DNA of 64,000 bases. It comes from Aquimarina spongiae. Lineage in GTDB: Bacteria; Bacteroidota; Bacteroidia; Flavobacteriales; Flavobacteriaceae. The stretch's first letter is position 1; the number at the start of each line of letters is the position of its first letter. Positions 41,872 through 52,078 of this stretch are shown here, one piece after another. Both the position numbers and the translations under genes were made by a program. The notes under the pieces are model-generated. The model searched no databases. It was not told where the DNA came from and saw only the letters and a program-made list of their open reading frames with translations. The stretch spans positions 124,001 through 188,000 of the forward strand of contig NZ_FQYP01000002.1 of the NCBI RefSeq assembly GCF_900141785.1, written 5' to 3'.

Positions 41872-43461
41872 TTAGAAATTTCCTCCAGGCACATCCCACC
41901 AAAGACGTGTACCTGCATTGTCTGGCCCTCCCAATTTGGTCACGGCATCAGCCACACCATCTGGGTTGGTTTGTAATTCGCTATCTACAAAAGGTATCCT
42001 TCTGATTTGAAGATCGGTATCCACTACTCCTCCACTCTGGTTACTCACTACGGGGAATATTTTAGGATATCCAGTACGTCTATATTCACTCCATGCCTCT
42101 TGTCCTTCTGGGAATAATGCGATCCATTTTTGAGTAATGATACGCTCCAGTTTTTCTTCGTTGGTAGCTGCATCGTCCCAAGCAATAGTGATGGTGCTTA
42201 AAGCATTTATACTATTTCCTGGTGTAACAGGATCTACATAATCCATGGGGGTTCTTGTACCATTAGAGACATAATCTGATATCCCTCCTAAGCCATATTG
42301 CTGAAATGAGGTGGTAATTCCTTGCTCGTAATTACCTTGAACATCTCCTGCACCAGTCCAACCTCTTAATCCCGCTTCTGCTTTTAAGAAAAATACTTCG
42401 GCTGCTGCCATCAATTGCACTCGTGGCGTCAACACTTCATCTGCCAATAAAGAAAAAGTAACATAGTCTGCTTTTTGCGCAAGCTCATCATCATACCCTG
42501 GTAAAAGTGGTAATCCATTTCGAACTCCTTTGTATACTCCTTCTTCAACTTCTGAAGTATTAAAGTAGCTACCAACTCTAGGGTCTTCATATCCTACCAA
42601 AATAGATTCCATCGAAGCATTCATACGGATATCTCCCCAGGAATTATTAATAGTGCGTACCGGATGATCTAATGTTCCATTCACAAAAAAACCATCAGGA
42701 TTAGCTTCGATAAGTCCTACAGGATGATTCAATGATTTCTCACCTTCGGATTGTGCCTTGGTAGGTGCTACTTTTGAAATTCGAATTGCTAAACGTAATC
42801 GAAGTGCATTGGCATACTTAATCCAGTTCTCATAATTTCCGCCATAGGCTAAATCAAAAGCTGCAAACCTTGGACTATCAATATTATCTGATAGTATTTG
42901 AATAGCTTCTTCCAGATCTGCGAAAAAAGCATTGTAAGCTTCCTCCTGTGAGTCATACTCACTCGTAGTTGCAGATTCTCCAAATTTGGTATACACTATT
43001 GGCCCAAATACATCAGATACTCTGTGCATAGCAGTAACTTTAAGTATTTGAGAAACTGCGAACAACTCTGGAAATGTTTCCCGGGTTTCGTTTTCAATGG
43101 TCTTGGCATTGTTCATTACATTAGAGTACGGTACACTCCAAATGAAATTATTCCAACCACTTACCAAATTATAGGTGGTATTGTTTGCCCCAGCTACAAA
43201 AGGTCTTGGATTCGTCATATATCCAGAAAACACATCTGCATTCAGATTTTGCTGTAATTGAAAAGACCATGGTGGCGTATATTGATAGATATTCTCGAAC
43301 ATAGGTTTATATAAAGATCCTACATTCTGAAAGTCTACTTCTAATTGTTCTTGAGTAATGTTTCTGGGGTTTCCATCCAGATCTTCTAAACCTTCAGCAC
43401 AGGAAGACAAGAAGAGTGATATCACCACAAACCCCGATAAAAATATATTGCTGTTTTTCAT
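41872..43461 (-). CDS. SusD/RagB-type surface glycan-binding lipoprotein
   Basis: This 529-aa protein has a lipoprotein signal (LFLSSC, Cys at about 21). The sequence follows the SusD-like (SusD_2/RagB) pattern: an N-terminal YxPxW-containing segment, TPR-like helices across 100-300 (KTIENETRETFPELFAVSQILKVTAMHRVSDVFGPIVYTKFG), and C-terminal AEVFFLKAEAGLRGW plus a WIALFPEGQEAWSEYRRTGYPKI block, all typical. It forms the lid of the SusC transporter and captures oligosaccharides at the cell surface. It starts 10 nt after the susC stop. Chitooligosaccharide specificity is inferred from the neighbouring enzymes. Confidence 0.95.
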   Translation of the reverse strand: MKNSNIFLSGFVVISLFLSSCAEGLEDLDGNPRNITQEQLEVDFQNVGSLYKPMFENIYQYTPPWSFQLQQNLNADVFSGYMTNPRPFVAGANNTTYNLVSGWNNFIWSVPYSNVMNNAKTIENETRETFPELFAVSQILKVTAMHRVSDVFGPIVYTKFGESATTSEYDSQEEAYNAFFADLEEAIQILSDNIDSPRFAAFDLAYGGNYENWIKYANALRLRLAIRISKVAPTKAQSEGEKSLNHPVGLIEANPDGFFVNGTLDHPVRTINNSWGDIRMNASMESILVGYEDPRVGSYFNTSEVEEGVYKGVRNGLPLLPGYDDELAQKADYVTFSLLADEVLTPRVQLMAAAEVFFLKAEAGLRGWTGAGDVQGNYEQGITTSFQQYGLGGISDYVSNGTRTPMDYVDPVTPGNSINALSTITIAWDDAATNEEKLERIITQKWIALFPEGQEAWSEYRRTGYPKIFPVVSNQSGGVVDTDLQIRRIPFVDSELQTNPDGVADAVTKLGGPDNAGTRLWWDVPGGNF

Positions 43462-43471
43462 TTTACTAATT

Positions 43472-46400
43472 TTAGAAACTTAGATTAACATTCAACCCCC
43501 AACTTCTGGTTGAAGGAAGTCCTAATACATCAACACCTTGCAAAGCATTTCCTGTACTTAAAGTCACGTTCGGATCATGCGGAGCATCTTTATAAAAGAA
43601 GAATAAATTGTTACCGATTAACGAAGCCTTTATACTTCTGAAAAAAGAATTTTCTGAAAGCTGGAAATTATATCCCAAAGCAATTTCGGCCAGACGTACA
43701 TTGGTAGCGCTGTATACATACTCTCCGGTAAATCCATTTCTTCCTCCTGCAAGTCCATAATATTCTTGTGCAGTCAAAGTCGATACATCTCCCGTTGGAC
43801 TTACCACTTCGATCAATGCATTTTCGGTTTCTCTTTGTGTATTATTGCTCAAACCTTCTACAATAGCTTCAGTCATACTGATGGTTTCTCCACCAAATTT
43901 TCCATCGATCAAGAAATCCAAACTAATATTTTTATAAGTCATGGTGTTGTTCCACCCCAAGGTAAAGTCAGGATTCGCGTTACCCACCTTTTCTAGTCCC
44001 GCAATGGTATTGTCTGGGTTTTCATCATTGATTACTATAGCTCCTGCGTCAACTACAGGTCTTCCGTTGGCATCACGTTTTACCACTTGCGCATAGATAT
44101 CTCCATACTGTCCACCTTCTACCAAATAAGAGGCAAAAGTATTTACCCCAGGAGGCGAAATCACTTGATTATCAATTTGTACATCATCAGATGGGTTGCT
44201 GATTTCTTGAACCTCATTATCATTAGCTGCAAAATTGATATTCGAAGTCCATTTAAAATTTCCTGTTTGAACTGGAGTAACAAAAATTGACGCTTCGAAT
44301 CCTTCGTTAATGATATCTCCAGAGTTTACTCCTACAGTTACAGAACCTGTTCCAGTAGATACCGGTACTTGAAAATATTGATCCACAGTACTGGTGTGAT
44401 AATACCCAATATCAAACCCAAATCGATTATCAAAGAATCTCCACTCGGTTCCTATCTCAAATGAGCTTTGTTGTTCTGGACGAACTTCGCCCAAAGGTCT
44501 TACCGGATCCAAAGGACTTAATCCACCTCCAAAAAGAATTTGTCGTTCAGGAAACACTGTGTTTGCTGGTACGTCATTACCTACTTGAGCATAAGATCCT
44601 CTTATTTTTGCAAAGGAAATCTTCTCTCCCATATCAAAAATCTCGGTCAAAATACCTGTAATACCCGCCGATGGATAGAAGTAGGAATTATTGCTAGAAG
44701 GTAAAGAAGAAGACCAATCATTTCTTGCTGTTAGATCTACAAATACCTTTTCATTAAATCCAATGGTAGCACTGGCAAAAATTGAGTTTACCTTTTTATC
44801 TAACGAACTTTGAAATAGAGAAACTTGTGGGTTTGCATTAAAATTCTGAATAGAAAATACATTCGCAAATTGTAAGCCTCCGTTAGTTCCAGAGTCTGCA
44901 TTTAATAATTCTACGGTAGTTCTCGTCGTACTCGTCCCGACATTTGCAGATAGTGAAATGGTATTAAACTGTTTATTTATCGTAGCGATCACATCCCCGT
45001 AAAGTTGTCTAATATCCTGCTCTGTAAAAATATATCTTCCATTTGCGGGTGCTAGCGTAGCTTCGGTAGTTGCATGAACCTTTTTCTCGTAATTCAAAAA
45101 AGTTTGATCATACGTACCTCTACTCTGAACAGAAATCCAATCGTTGATTTTGAATTTCAAATTCATTGAAGCTAACAACTTCCTATTAGTGTCCTCACTA
45201 GCATTTCTGTTTAATATCCAATAAGGGTTTTGTTCTATATCCGAAGTCGCTCTAAACCAGCGTTGACTTTGAATGTTTCTATCAGGGTCTAATTCTTCAA
45301 AATTCTCATAATCCGATAGTCGTTCTCCTGGAGAGTCAAAGTTGTATGCTCCCACAAGTGGGTTAAAATACAAACCTGAAACTGGTCGATTATCAATGGT
45401 TTGTGTAGATGCCAACACATTAGCACTAGCTGTCAAAACTCCGTCGAAGAATTGTGCATTCTCTCGAATGTTTATCGTATGCTGGCTCATTTTATTGGTA
45501 GGTAATATCCCAGAAGCAAAGGTGTTGGAATATGAAAAATACGTTTGCGCTTTCTCACTTCCTCCAGAAAGAGAGACCGCATTAATATTGGTAACCCCAT
45601 TGTTGAAGAAATCCTTAATATTACTTTCAGCCTCATCGTTAAGATCGATATAATACGCCGCAGACTCTACTAATAAATTAGAAGACGCTTCTACCTTAAA
45701 AGATCCCGCTCTTCCTTTTTTGGTAGTAATCAATATCACTCCGTTTAACCCAGCGCTTCCATAAAGTGCAGATGCCGAAGCTCCTTTTAAAACGGTCAAG
45801 GATTCTATATCGTCTGGATTTATTAAAGACAATACATCTCCTCCATCACGGTTTCCACCGTTAATATCTCCAAAAGTATCCAAAGGTTGCCCTCCTGTAG
45901 GATTCGATAATGGTACCCCGTCAATTACATATAAGGGTTGGTTATTCCCTAATGAAGCATTTCCTCGCAAAGTAACTTTTACCGATCCCCCAGCACCTGA
46001 GGAGCTGCGGTTTACGACTACCCCAGAAACTTTCCCGGAGAGACTATTTACCGGATTGGTTTGCCGTACTTTGTTTAGTTCATCGGCATTAATATCCTGA
46101 GCAGCATAGGTAAGTGATTTTCTACTTTTTGCGATACCTAACGCGGTAACAACAACATCATCGAGCTGCTCCAGATTCTCCTCCATAGCAACGTCGATTA
46201 TATCTGATGCTCCGACAGTAACGGAAATAGTAGTGAGTCCCACATAACTAAACTCCAAGACATCGCCCGCAGATGCCGTAATAGTATATTTACCATCAAA
46301 ATCTGTTTGTGCCCCTTTTGCCGTTCCTTTTACAATTACATTAACTCCTGGGAGCGGCATGGCATTTTCTCCCGTCGAAGTTACTGTTCCCGAAATTGTT

Positions 46401-46474
46401 TTTTCTTGCGCTTTGACCTGTTGTGTCATTAATAGTGCTAAAAGAACAGAAAAAACTAGAATAGTTCTTTTCAT
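43472..46474 (-). CDS. SusC/RagA-type TonB-dependent outer-membrane transporter
   Basis: This 1000-aa protein has a signal peptide 1-22; a carboxypeptidase-regulatory-like domain (26-103; ISGTVTSTGENAMPLPGVNV); the TonB-box-like segment LDDVVVTALG followed by the plug (about 105-240, with PLYVIDGVPLSNP and GASASALYGSAGLNGVILITTKKG); then a beta-barrel ending WGLNVNLSF with the C-terminal aromatic residue required for barrel assembly. It imports oligosaccharides captured by the SusD partner encoded downstream. It is the first gene of the susC-susD-GH18 unit and divergent from a LytS/LytTR system that may regulate it. No N-terminal STN extension, so it is not tied to a FecR-type anti-sigma factor. 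Confidence 0.96.
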   Translation of the reverse strand: MKRTILVFSVLLALLMTQQVKAQEKTISGTVTSTGENAMPLPGVNVIVKGTAKGAQTDFDGKYTITASAGDVLEFSYVGLTTISVTVGASDIIDVAMEENLEQLDDVVVTALGIAKSRKSLTYAAQDINADELNKVRQTNPVNSLSGKVSGVVVNRSSSGAGGSVKVTLRGNASLGNNQPLYVIDGVPLSNPTGGQPLDTFGDINGGNRDGGDVLSLINPDDIESLTVLKGASASALYGSAGLNGVILITTKKGRAGSFKVEASSNLLVESAAYYIDLNDEAESNIKDFFNNGVTNINAVSLSGGSEKAQTYFSYSNTFASGILPTNKMSQHTINIRENAQFFDGVLTASANVLASTQTIDNRPVSGLYFNPLVGAYNFDSPGERLSDYENFEELDPDRNIQSQRWFRATSDIEQNPYWILNRNASEDTNRKLLASMNLKFKINDWISVQSRGTYDQTFLNYEKKVHATTEATLAPANGRYIFTEQDIRQLYGDVIATINKQFNTISLSANVGTSTTRTTVELLNADSGTNGGLQFANVFSIQNFNANPQVSLFQSSLDKKVNSIFASATIGFNEKVFVDLTARNDWSSSLPSSNNSYFYPSAGITGILTEIFDMGEKISFAKIRGSYAQVGNDVPANTVFPERQILFGGGLSPLDPVRPLGEVRPEQQSSFEIGTEWRFFDNRFGFDIGYYHTSTVDQYFQVPVSTGTGSVTVGVNSGDIINEGFEASIFVTPVQTGNFKWTSNINFAANDNEVQEISNPSDDVQIDNQVISPPGVNTFASYLVEGGQYGDIYAQVVKRDANGRPVVDAGAIVINDENPDNTIAGLEKVGNANPDFTLGWNNTMTYKNISLDFLIDGKFGGETISMTEAIVEGLSNNTQRETENALIEVVSPTGDVSTLTAQEYYGLAGGRNGFTGEYVYSATNVRLAEIALGYNFQLSENSFFRSIKASLIGNNLFFFYKDAPHDPNVTLSTGNALQGVDVLGLPSTRSWGLNVNLSF

Positions 46475-46748
46475 GAAATTAAGATTGATTTGTTTGATTA
46501 TTTCCGATTTAAAGGTTTTATGAATAAACTTGAAAAAGAAATTAAATATCTAAACAGCATTAAAAAAACAATAAACGACGTATTTCCTCATATAAGCGTT
46601 TTTGCGATTGAGCACTTTTTAAAATATTCCTTAAAGTATTTTGTTTTTAAATAAAAAAACACATAATTTTTTCACGTTTTTTAACAAATTCACACAAAAA
46701 ACATCAAAAACCGTGTTTAACTGGATAGCAACATCTGATGGTTACAAA

Positions 46749-47762
46749 ATGCCAAAAAAGTATCATTTCATATTTTGGGCAGGCTATTTTTTAATCAATT
46801 TTATTCGTTGGGGAAGTTACTTCGATGATTATGTATATTCATTGAAATCAAATCTGGTAGAATTCTTTATTCATATCCCAATTACTTATTTTCATATTTA
46901 TTATCTGATTCCCAAATTTGTCCTTAAGAAAAAATTACCACTCTATCTTATCACAGCCATATTAACCTTGGCTGTGGCATACATAGTAAGAACAGAACTT
47001 AATCTTCTATTAGTGACCAGCAATATCTGGCCAGAAGCTATCGGGACCCAAAAAGCCTATAGTTTTAATCATATTGTAGCGGTTACCATTGGAGAAGTAT
47101 ATGTAGTTGCACTTGCTACCGCGATAAAATTAACCATGGATTGGATTGCCGAACGAAAGAAGAATTCTCAGTTGAAACAATTACAACTCAAAACTGAATT
47201 AAAATATCTAAAATCACAAATACAACCTCATTTCTTCTTTAACACCTTAAACAATTTATATTATTTAACGATAGAAAAATCGGATAAAGCTTCAGATGTG
47301 GTTCTTAAATTATCTGAAATCATGCAGTATGTTTTGTACGATGTTAAAGAACCGAAAATTGGATTGCTTAATGAAATCAACTATATTGAAAGTTACCTGG
47401 AACTAGAACGATTGCGACATGGCGAAAAAGTAAACTCAGAAATTCAGATCAGAGGAAACATTGATGATATTTCTATTCCTCCATTGTTATTACTACCTTT
47501 TATCGAGAATTGTTTTAAACATGGTAGTAAAAACAATGAAGAAGTACGTCTTGACATTCATTTTGAAAATGAGAAAAACGAACATCTCATTTTTAAAGCC
47601 AAAAACAACTTTAATTCTGATTATGCTGATGATAAAAAAAGAGGTATCGGAATTGAAAATGTAAGACGAAGACTAGAATTATTATACAAAAACAAATACT
47701 CTTTAGAGACCAAAGTAATAGATAATACGTTTAACGTATTATTAAAAATCCCCATCCTATGA
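46749..47762 (+). CDS. LytS-like sensor histidine kinase
   Basis: From ATG 46749 the protein has 337 aa; the frame remains open upstream to a TTG at 46641 (373 aa). Four hydrophobic helices in the first half are followed by a short coiled coil and the His_kinase box QIQPHFFFNTLNNLYYL (phosphoacceptor His in QPHF). An HATPase domain follows with LLPFIENCFKHG as N box and KKRGIGIENVRRRLELLY as G box. It autophosphorylates and passes phosphate to the LytTR regulator encoded next, whose ATG overlaps the TGA by 4 bp. It is divergent from susC with 274 bp between starts, so the PUL is a likely target. The ligand is unknown. Confidence 0.9.
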   Translation: MPKKYHFIFWAGYFLINFIRWGSYFDDYVYSLKSNLVEFFIHIPITYFHIYYLIPKFVLKKKLPLYLITAILTLAVAYIVRTELNLLLVTSNIWPEAIGTQKAYSFNHIVAVTIGEVYVVALATAIKLTMDWIAERKKNSQLKQLQLKTELKYLKSQIQPHFFFNTLNNLYYLTIEKSDKASDVVLKLSEIMQYVLYDVKEPKIGLLNEINYIESYLELERLRHGEKVNSEIQIRGNIDDISIPPLLLLPFIENCFKHGSKNNEEVRLDIHFENEKNEHLIFKAKNNFNSDYADDKKRGIGIENVRRRLELLYKNKYSLETKVIDNTFNVLLKIPIL

Positions 47763-48484
47763 TTGTCAAATGCATTATAATAGATGACGAGCCATTCGCG
47801 ATAAAAGTAATCGAATCGCACCTGGCTTCTTTTAAAAACATAGAACTTTTAGGATCTTTTCACAATCCTATAGAAGCCTTAGAAATTATAGAACAAGGAG
47901 AAGTCGATGTCATCTTTCTGGATATCAATATGCCCGGGATGAACGGATTAGATTTCATCAAAAACAGTAGAAACAACTATCAGATTATTATCACTACAGC
48001 GTATCGCGAGTATGCTGTAGAGAGCTTTGAATTAGACGTACTGGATTATTTGGTAAAACCTATTCCTTTTAATCGTTTTTTAAAAACCATCAATAAGCTT
48101 ACTCAAGTAATTAATAAAGACCAATCAAAAAATGAAGAGTATCAAGGAAATAAGGATCCTTTTATTTTTCTTAAAGTGGATAAAAAGCTGGTAAAAATAC
48201 TCTTGAAAGATATTCTTTACATCGAAAGCCTTAAAGATTACATTAAGGTGATTACTACACATGGTAATTATCTGGTTCATAAATCGCTAACAGGAATTAC
48301 GGAAGAGTTACCTGATTCCAATTTTATACGTGTGCACCGCTCCTATACTATTGCTATCGATAAAATTAAATCTATTGAAGGCAATCTGGTAGAAATCGAT
48401 TCTAAACGAATCCCGATTGGCCGTAACTACTCCAAACACGTAAAAGAAACTATTTTCAGCAACAACAAAGATTTACATATTTAA
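47759..48484 (+). CDS. LytTR-family response regulator
   Basis: This 241-aa protein has a receiver domain at 1-120 with acidic pocket Asp9-Asp10, phosphoacceptor Asp54 in VIFLDINMPGMNG, and conserved Thr and Lys in ITTAYREYAVE and LVKPIPF. The LytTR DNA-binding domain spans about 140-240 (DILYIESLKDYIKVITTHGNYLVHKSLTG, FIRVHRSYTIAI). It overlaps the kinase gene (ATGA) and is followed 13 bp later by the symporter gene, so all three are one operon. LytTR regulators bind paired direct repeats; candidate targets are the divergent susCD genes and the symporter. Confidence 0.95.
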   Translation: MIVKCIIIDDEPFAIKVIESHLASFKNIELLGSFHNPIEALEIIEQGEVDVIFLDINMPGMNGLDFIKNSRNNYQIIITTAYREYAVESFELDVLDYLVKPIPFNRFLKTINKLTQVINKDQSKNEEYQGNKDPFIFLKVDKKLVKILLKDILYIESLKDYIKVITTHGNYLVHKSLTGITEELPDSNFIRVHRSYTIAIDKIKSIEGNLVEIDSKRIPIGRNYSKHVKETIFSNNKDLHI

Positions 48485-48497
48485 AATATCATTATAC

Positions 48498-50438
48498 ATG
48501 ATCACACTTTCAACCCTAGACCTTATTCTTATATTCTCATTTTTCACACTCACTTTATTAATTGGTATTTGGGTTTCTAGAACCTCGGGAAAAAATACCA
48601 GCGAATTCTTTCTATCGGGTAGAAACATGCCCTGGTGGTTATTGGGACTATCTATGGTGGCCACCACCTTTTCTACTGATACTCCAAATTTGGTTACCGA
48701 TATTGTTAGGAAAGGAGGAGTATCTGGTAACTGGGCTTGGTGGGCTTTTTTGATTACAGGTTTACTCACTGTATTTGTATATGCCAAATTGTGGCGTAAG
48801 TCCAATGTAAATACCGATATAGAATTTTACGATCTAAGATATGGAGGTAAACCAGCGCATTTTTTACGTGGATTTAGAGCAGTATATCTAGGGATCATTT
48901 TTAATGTACTCGCAATGTCTGGTGTTACCCTTGCCGCTATAAAAATTGGGCAAGTGATGCTTGGGTTAACGGCCTTAGAAACTGTAGGGATTGCTTCGGT
49001 AGTAACCGTTATTTTTAGCGCTATTGGAGGGTTTAAAGGAGTAGTATATACAGATTTTATTCTTTTCTTTACAGCAATGATAGGTGCACTTGGAGCGGCT
49101 TATTATATAGTAAATTTACCTGAGGTAGATGGCGTAGCCAATCTTATAGCTCATCCGCAAGTGGCCGATAAGATCTCGTTACTTCCTGATTTTGATAATA
49201 CCGAATTATTGGTATCATTATTAATCATTCCACTTGCTGTGCAATGGTGGAGTTCATGGTATCCCGGTGCTGAACCTGGTGGTGGTGGATACATTGCGCA
49301 ACGTATGCTGGCAGCCAAAAATGAGAATCATGCCATTGGTGCTACTCTATTTTTTAATATCATGCATTATGCTATCCGACCATGGCCATGGATTTTGGTA
49401 GCACTCGCTTCTTTGGTATTATACCCAAAAGATGATGCCAACACTATGGAAGCTGCTAAAAGCAATTATATAGAAATGCAAAAGTTGTCAGAAACGAGAG
49501 CCCTTACTCCTGAAGAAGCCGAACGAATGGATGCTTATTATTTTGCTTCAGAAGGGTTAACTGCAATACGACAAGCGTTCCCCGAAGATAAAGTGCAAAA
49601 AGATAAGATAGGTCATGATATTGCATATTCGGCAATGCTTACTCGTCTACCTTCCGGACTGTTAGGTATTGTTTTGGCTTCGCTAATAGCTGCTTTTATG
49701 TCGACTATTTCTACGCATCTCAACTGGGGATCTTCCTACATCGTACATGATTTTTATGCCCAACAAATCAACAAAAAAGCTTCAGAAAAAGAGCTGGTGC
49801 TCGTAGGAAGAATAAGTACTGCTATTTTGATGATTCTTAGCGCCGTCTTAGCATTATTGCTCACCAACGCTAAGCAGATCTTTGATTATATCATTATGTT
49901 TGGTGCGGGAACCGGACTTATTTTCATCTTGAGATGGTTTTGGTGGAGAATCAATGCCTGGAGCGAAATCTCTGCTATGTTTGCCTCAGGAATCGTATCT
50001 ATAATTTTTGGATTAGAATCTGTAGACCATGCATTATTTGCTGAAGGAATGCTTCCTGGATGGTCAAAATATCCAATAATTGTAGGGATTACTACCGTGA
50101 TCTGGCTTATCGTGACCTTTGTTACCAAACCAGAAGACGACAAGGTATTATTCGATTTTTATAAAAAAATACAACCGGGAGGACCTGGTTGGAAAAGTAC
50201 TATTCAACGGGCGAAACACCAAGATCTAAATATTGTTACGGATAATAGTACATGGAGTGTTCCTTCAGGAATATTGGCAATGATTGTAGGGTGTATTATG
50301 ATCTATGGAGTACTTTTTGCTGCTGGATATTGGATCTATGGAGAATATACTTTTGCAATTATTTTAACAATAGTTGTTATTGTCGCTGTCTACATTTTAA
50401 GTAAGTTGTGGAAGAAAATTAAAACCACCATCTTATAA
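48498..50438 (+). CDS. sodium:solute symporter family (SSS) permease
   Basis: This 646-aa inner-membrane protein has about 13-14 helices. The family features are the early SRNMPWWLLGLSMVATTFSTDTPN segment and SGLLGIVLASLIAAFMSTISTHLNWGSSYIVHDFY in the second half, which contain sodium-site Ser/Thr residues. The substrate is not readable: SSS members carry sugars, amino acids, nucleosides or organic acids. A hydrophilic insert near 315-365 (KSNYIEMQKLSETRALTPEEAERMD) is typical of large Bacteroidota members. Placement after the two-component genes and opposite susC makes GlcNAc or chitobiose import an attractive, unproven idea; amino-acid or amide uptake would fit the downstream genes. Confidence 0.92.
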   Translation: MITLSTLDLILIFSFFTLTLLIGIWVSRTSGKNTSEFFLSGRNMPWWLLGLSMVATTFSTDTPNLVTDIVRKGGVSGNWAWWAFLITGLLTVFVYAKLWRKSNVNTDIEFYDLRYGGKPAHFLRGFRAVYLGIIFNVLAMSGVTLAAIKIGQVMLGLTALETVGIASVVTVIFSAIGGFKGVVYTDFILFFTAMIGALGAAYYIVNLPEVDGVANLIAHPQVADKISLLPDFDNTELLVSLLIIPLAVQWWSSWYPGAEPGGGGYIAQRMLAAKNENHAIGATLFFNIMHYAIRPWPWILVALASLVLYPKDDANTMEAAKSNYIEMQKLSETRALTPEEAERMDAYYFASEGLTAIRQAFPEDKVQKDKIGHDIAYSAMLTRLPSGLLGIVLASLIAAFMSTISTHLNWGSSYIVHDFYAQQINKKASEKELVLVGRISTAILMILSAVLALLLTNAKQIFDYIIMFGAGTGLIFILRWFWWRINAWSEISAMFASGIVSIIFGLESVDHALFAEGMLPGWSKYPIIVGITTVIWLIVTFVTKPEDDKVLFDFYKKIQPGGPGWKSTIQRAKHQDLNIVTDNSTWSVPSGILAMIVGCIMIYGVLFAAGYWIYGEYTFAIILTIVVIVAVYILSKLWKKIKTTIL

Positions 50439-50455
50439 GAGACGGCTCACAATAC

Positions 50456-52078
50456 ATGATTAGATTTTTTTTACCCTTACTATTAGTTCTGGGGTTCACC
50501 ACTATTGAGGCTCAAGAACATACATTTACAAGACAAGATACCTTAAGGGGTTCTATAACACCCGAGAGAGCATGGTGGGATCTTATCTACTACCATCTAG
50601 ATATTACTGTAAAGCCTGATCAAAAAACGATTTCAGGAAAAAATACGATACAGTATAGGGTATTGGATGCTCATAATACCATGCAAATTGACTTGCAGCC
50701 TCCTTTGAAGATTGAAAAGGTAATGCAAGGCGATCAAGAGCTAAAAGTAAATTCTGAAGGAAATGCCCATTTTGTGACACTTACTGATGAACAAAAGGAA
50801 AATGACGTCAATACCGTAGAGGTATACTACAGTGGAAAACCTCGAAAAGCTGTAAATGCTCCTTGGGATGGCGGTATTTCTTGGAAAAAAGATAAAAATG
50901 GAAAACACTTTGTCGCATCTTCTTGCCAAGGACTTGGTGCTAGCGTTTGGTGGCCCAATAAAGATCATATGTATGATGAAGTAGACAGTCTTTTGATCAG
51001 CGTGAATGTTCCTAAAGGTTTAATGAATGTATCGAATGGTAGACTTCGAAAGATCGATGAGCATAATAATGGTACCAGAACCTTTCATTGGTTTGTCAGT
51101 AATCCTATCAATAATTATGGAGTGAATATTAATATTGGAGATTATATTCATTTTGGAGAACAGTACAAAGGTGAAAAAGGGTATTTGGATATGGATTATT
51201 ATGTACTACGATATAACCTGGATAAAGCCAAAGAACAATTCAAAGACGCTCCCAAAATGATGAAAGCTTTTGAACATTGGTTTGGCCCCTACCCATTTTA
51301 TGAAGATAGTTTTAAACTGGTAGAAGTTCCCTATTTGGGTATGGAACATCAAAGTTCGGTCACTTATGGTAACAAGTATAAAAATGGATATCTGGGTCGA
51401 GATCTTTCTGGTTCTGGTTGGGGATTAAAATTTGACTTTATCATTATCCATGAAGCTGGCCATGAATGGTTTGCCAACAATATTACTTACAAAGACGCCG
51501 CAGACATGTGGGTGCATGAAGGATTTACCGCATATTCTGAAAATTTGTTTCTGGATTATTATTATGGCAAAAAAGCCTCTGCCGAATATGTGATTGGGAC
51601 AAGAGGGAATATCCAGAACGATAGCCCCATTATTGGTACTTACGATGTAAACCATGAAGGCTCCAGCGATATGTACTACAAAGGAGCTAATATGTTGCAT
51701 ACATTAAGACAACTTATTGAGGATGATGAAAAATGGCGTACTATTCTTAGAGGATTAAATAAAGATTTTTATCATCAAACCGTTACCACAAAACAAATAG
51801 AAGACTACTTAAGTAAAGCGGCTAATATTGATCTTACTCAGTTTTTTGATCAATATTTGAGAACGATCAAAATACCAAATTTGGAGTATTCTTATAAAGA
51901 TGGAGTTCTTAAATATCGCTACACCAATGTGGTTGAAAAATTTGATATGCCAGTACGTGTTTTTGTTGATGATAAAGCGCATTGGATACAACCGAATGCC
52001 AAATGGCAAAGTAAAAAGTTGACAGGAAGCAATTTGCAAATTGACCCCAATTTCTATATACATCCAACACCAATATAA
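50456..52078 (+). CDS. secreted M1-family zinc metallopeptidase
   Basis: This 540-aa protein has a signal peptide 1-19. It has an N-terminal beta domain, then the gluzincin active site: His332-Glu333-x2-His336 in HEAGHEWFANN and the third ligand Glu355 eighteen residues later in HEGFTAY. The substrate-anchoring GMEHQS sequence (about 294-299) replaces the aminopeptidase GxMEN motif, as in other M1 peptidases of Bacteroidota. It likely trims peptides in the periplasm. The stop overlaps the next start (TAATG), and only 17 bp separate it from the symporter gene, suggesting linked peptide breakdown and uptake. Confidence 0.9.
   Translation: MIRFFLPLLLVLGFTTIEAQEHTFTRQDTLRGSITPERAWWDLIYYHLDITVKPDQKTISGKNTIQYRVLDAHNTMQIDLQPPLKIEKVMQGDQELKVNSEGNAHFVTLTDEQKENDVNTVEVYYSGKPRKAVNAPWDGGISWKKDKNGKHFVASSCQGLGASVWWPNKDHMYDEVDSLLISVNVPKGLMNVSNGRLRKIDEHNNGTRTFHWFVSNPINNYGVNINIGDYIHFGEQYKGEKGYLDMDYYVLRYNLDKAKEQFKDAPKMMKAFEHWFGPYPFYEDSFKLVEVPYLGMEHQSSVTYGNKYKNGYLGRDLSGSGWGLKFDFIIIHEAGHEWFANNITYKDAADMWVHEGFTAYSENLFLDYYYGKKASAEYVIGTRGNIQNDSPIIGTYDVNHEGSSDMYYKGANMLHTLRQLIEDDEKWRTILRGLNKDFYHQTVTTKQIEDYLSKAANIDLTQFFDQYLRTIKIPNLEYSYKDGVLKYRYTNVVEKFDMPVRVFVDDKAHWIQPNAKWQSKKLTGSNLQIDPNFYIHPTPI

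Noticed and set aside
46641-46748. N-terminal extension of the first LytS-like kinase from TTG 46641
   Set aside because: The extension is polar and low in complexity, lies near promoter-like sequence, and the family starts shortly before the first helix, so ATG 46749 is preferred, though not certain.
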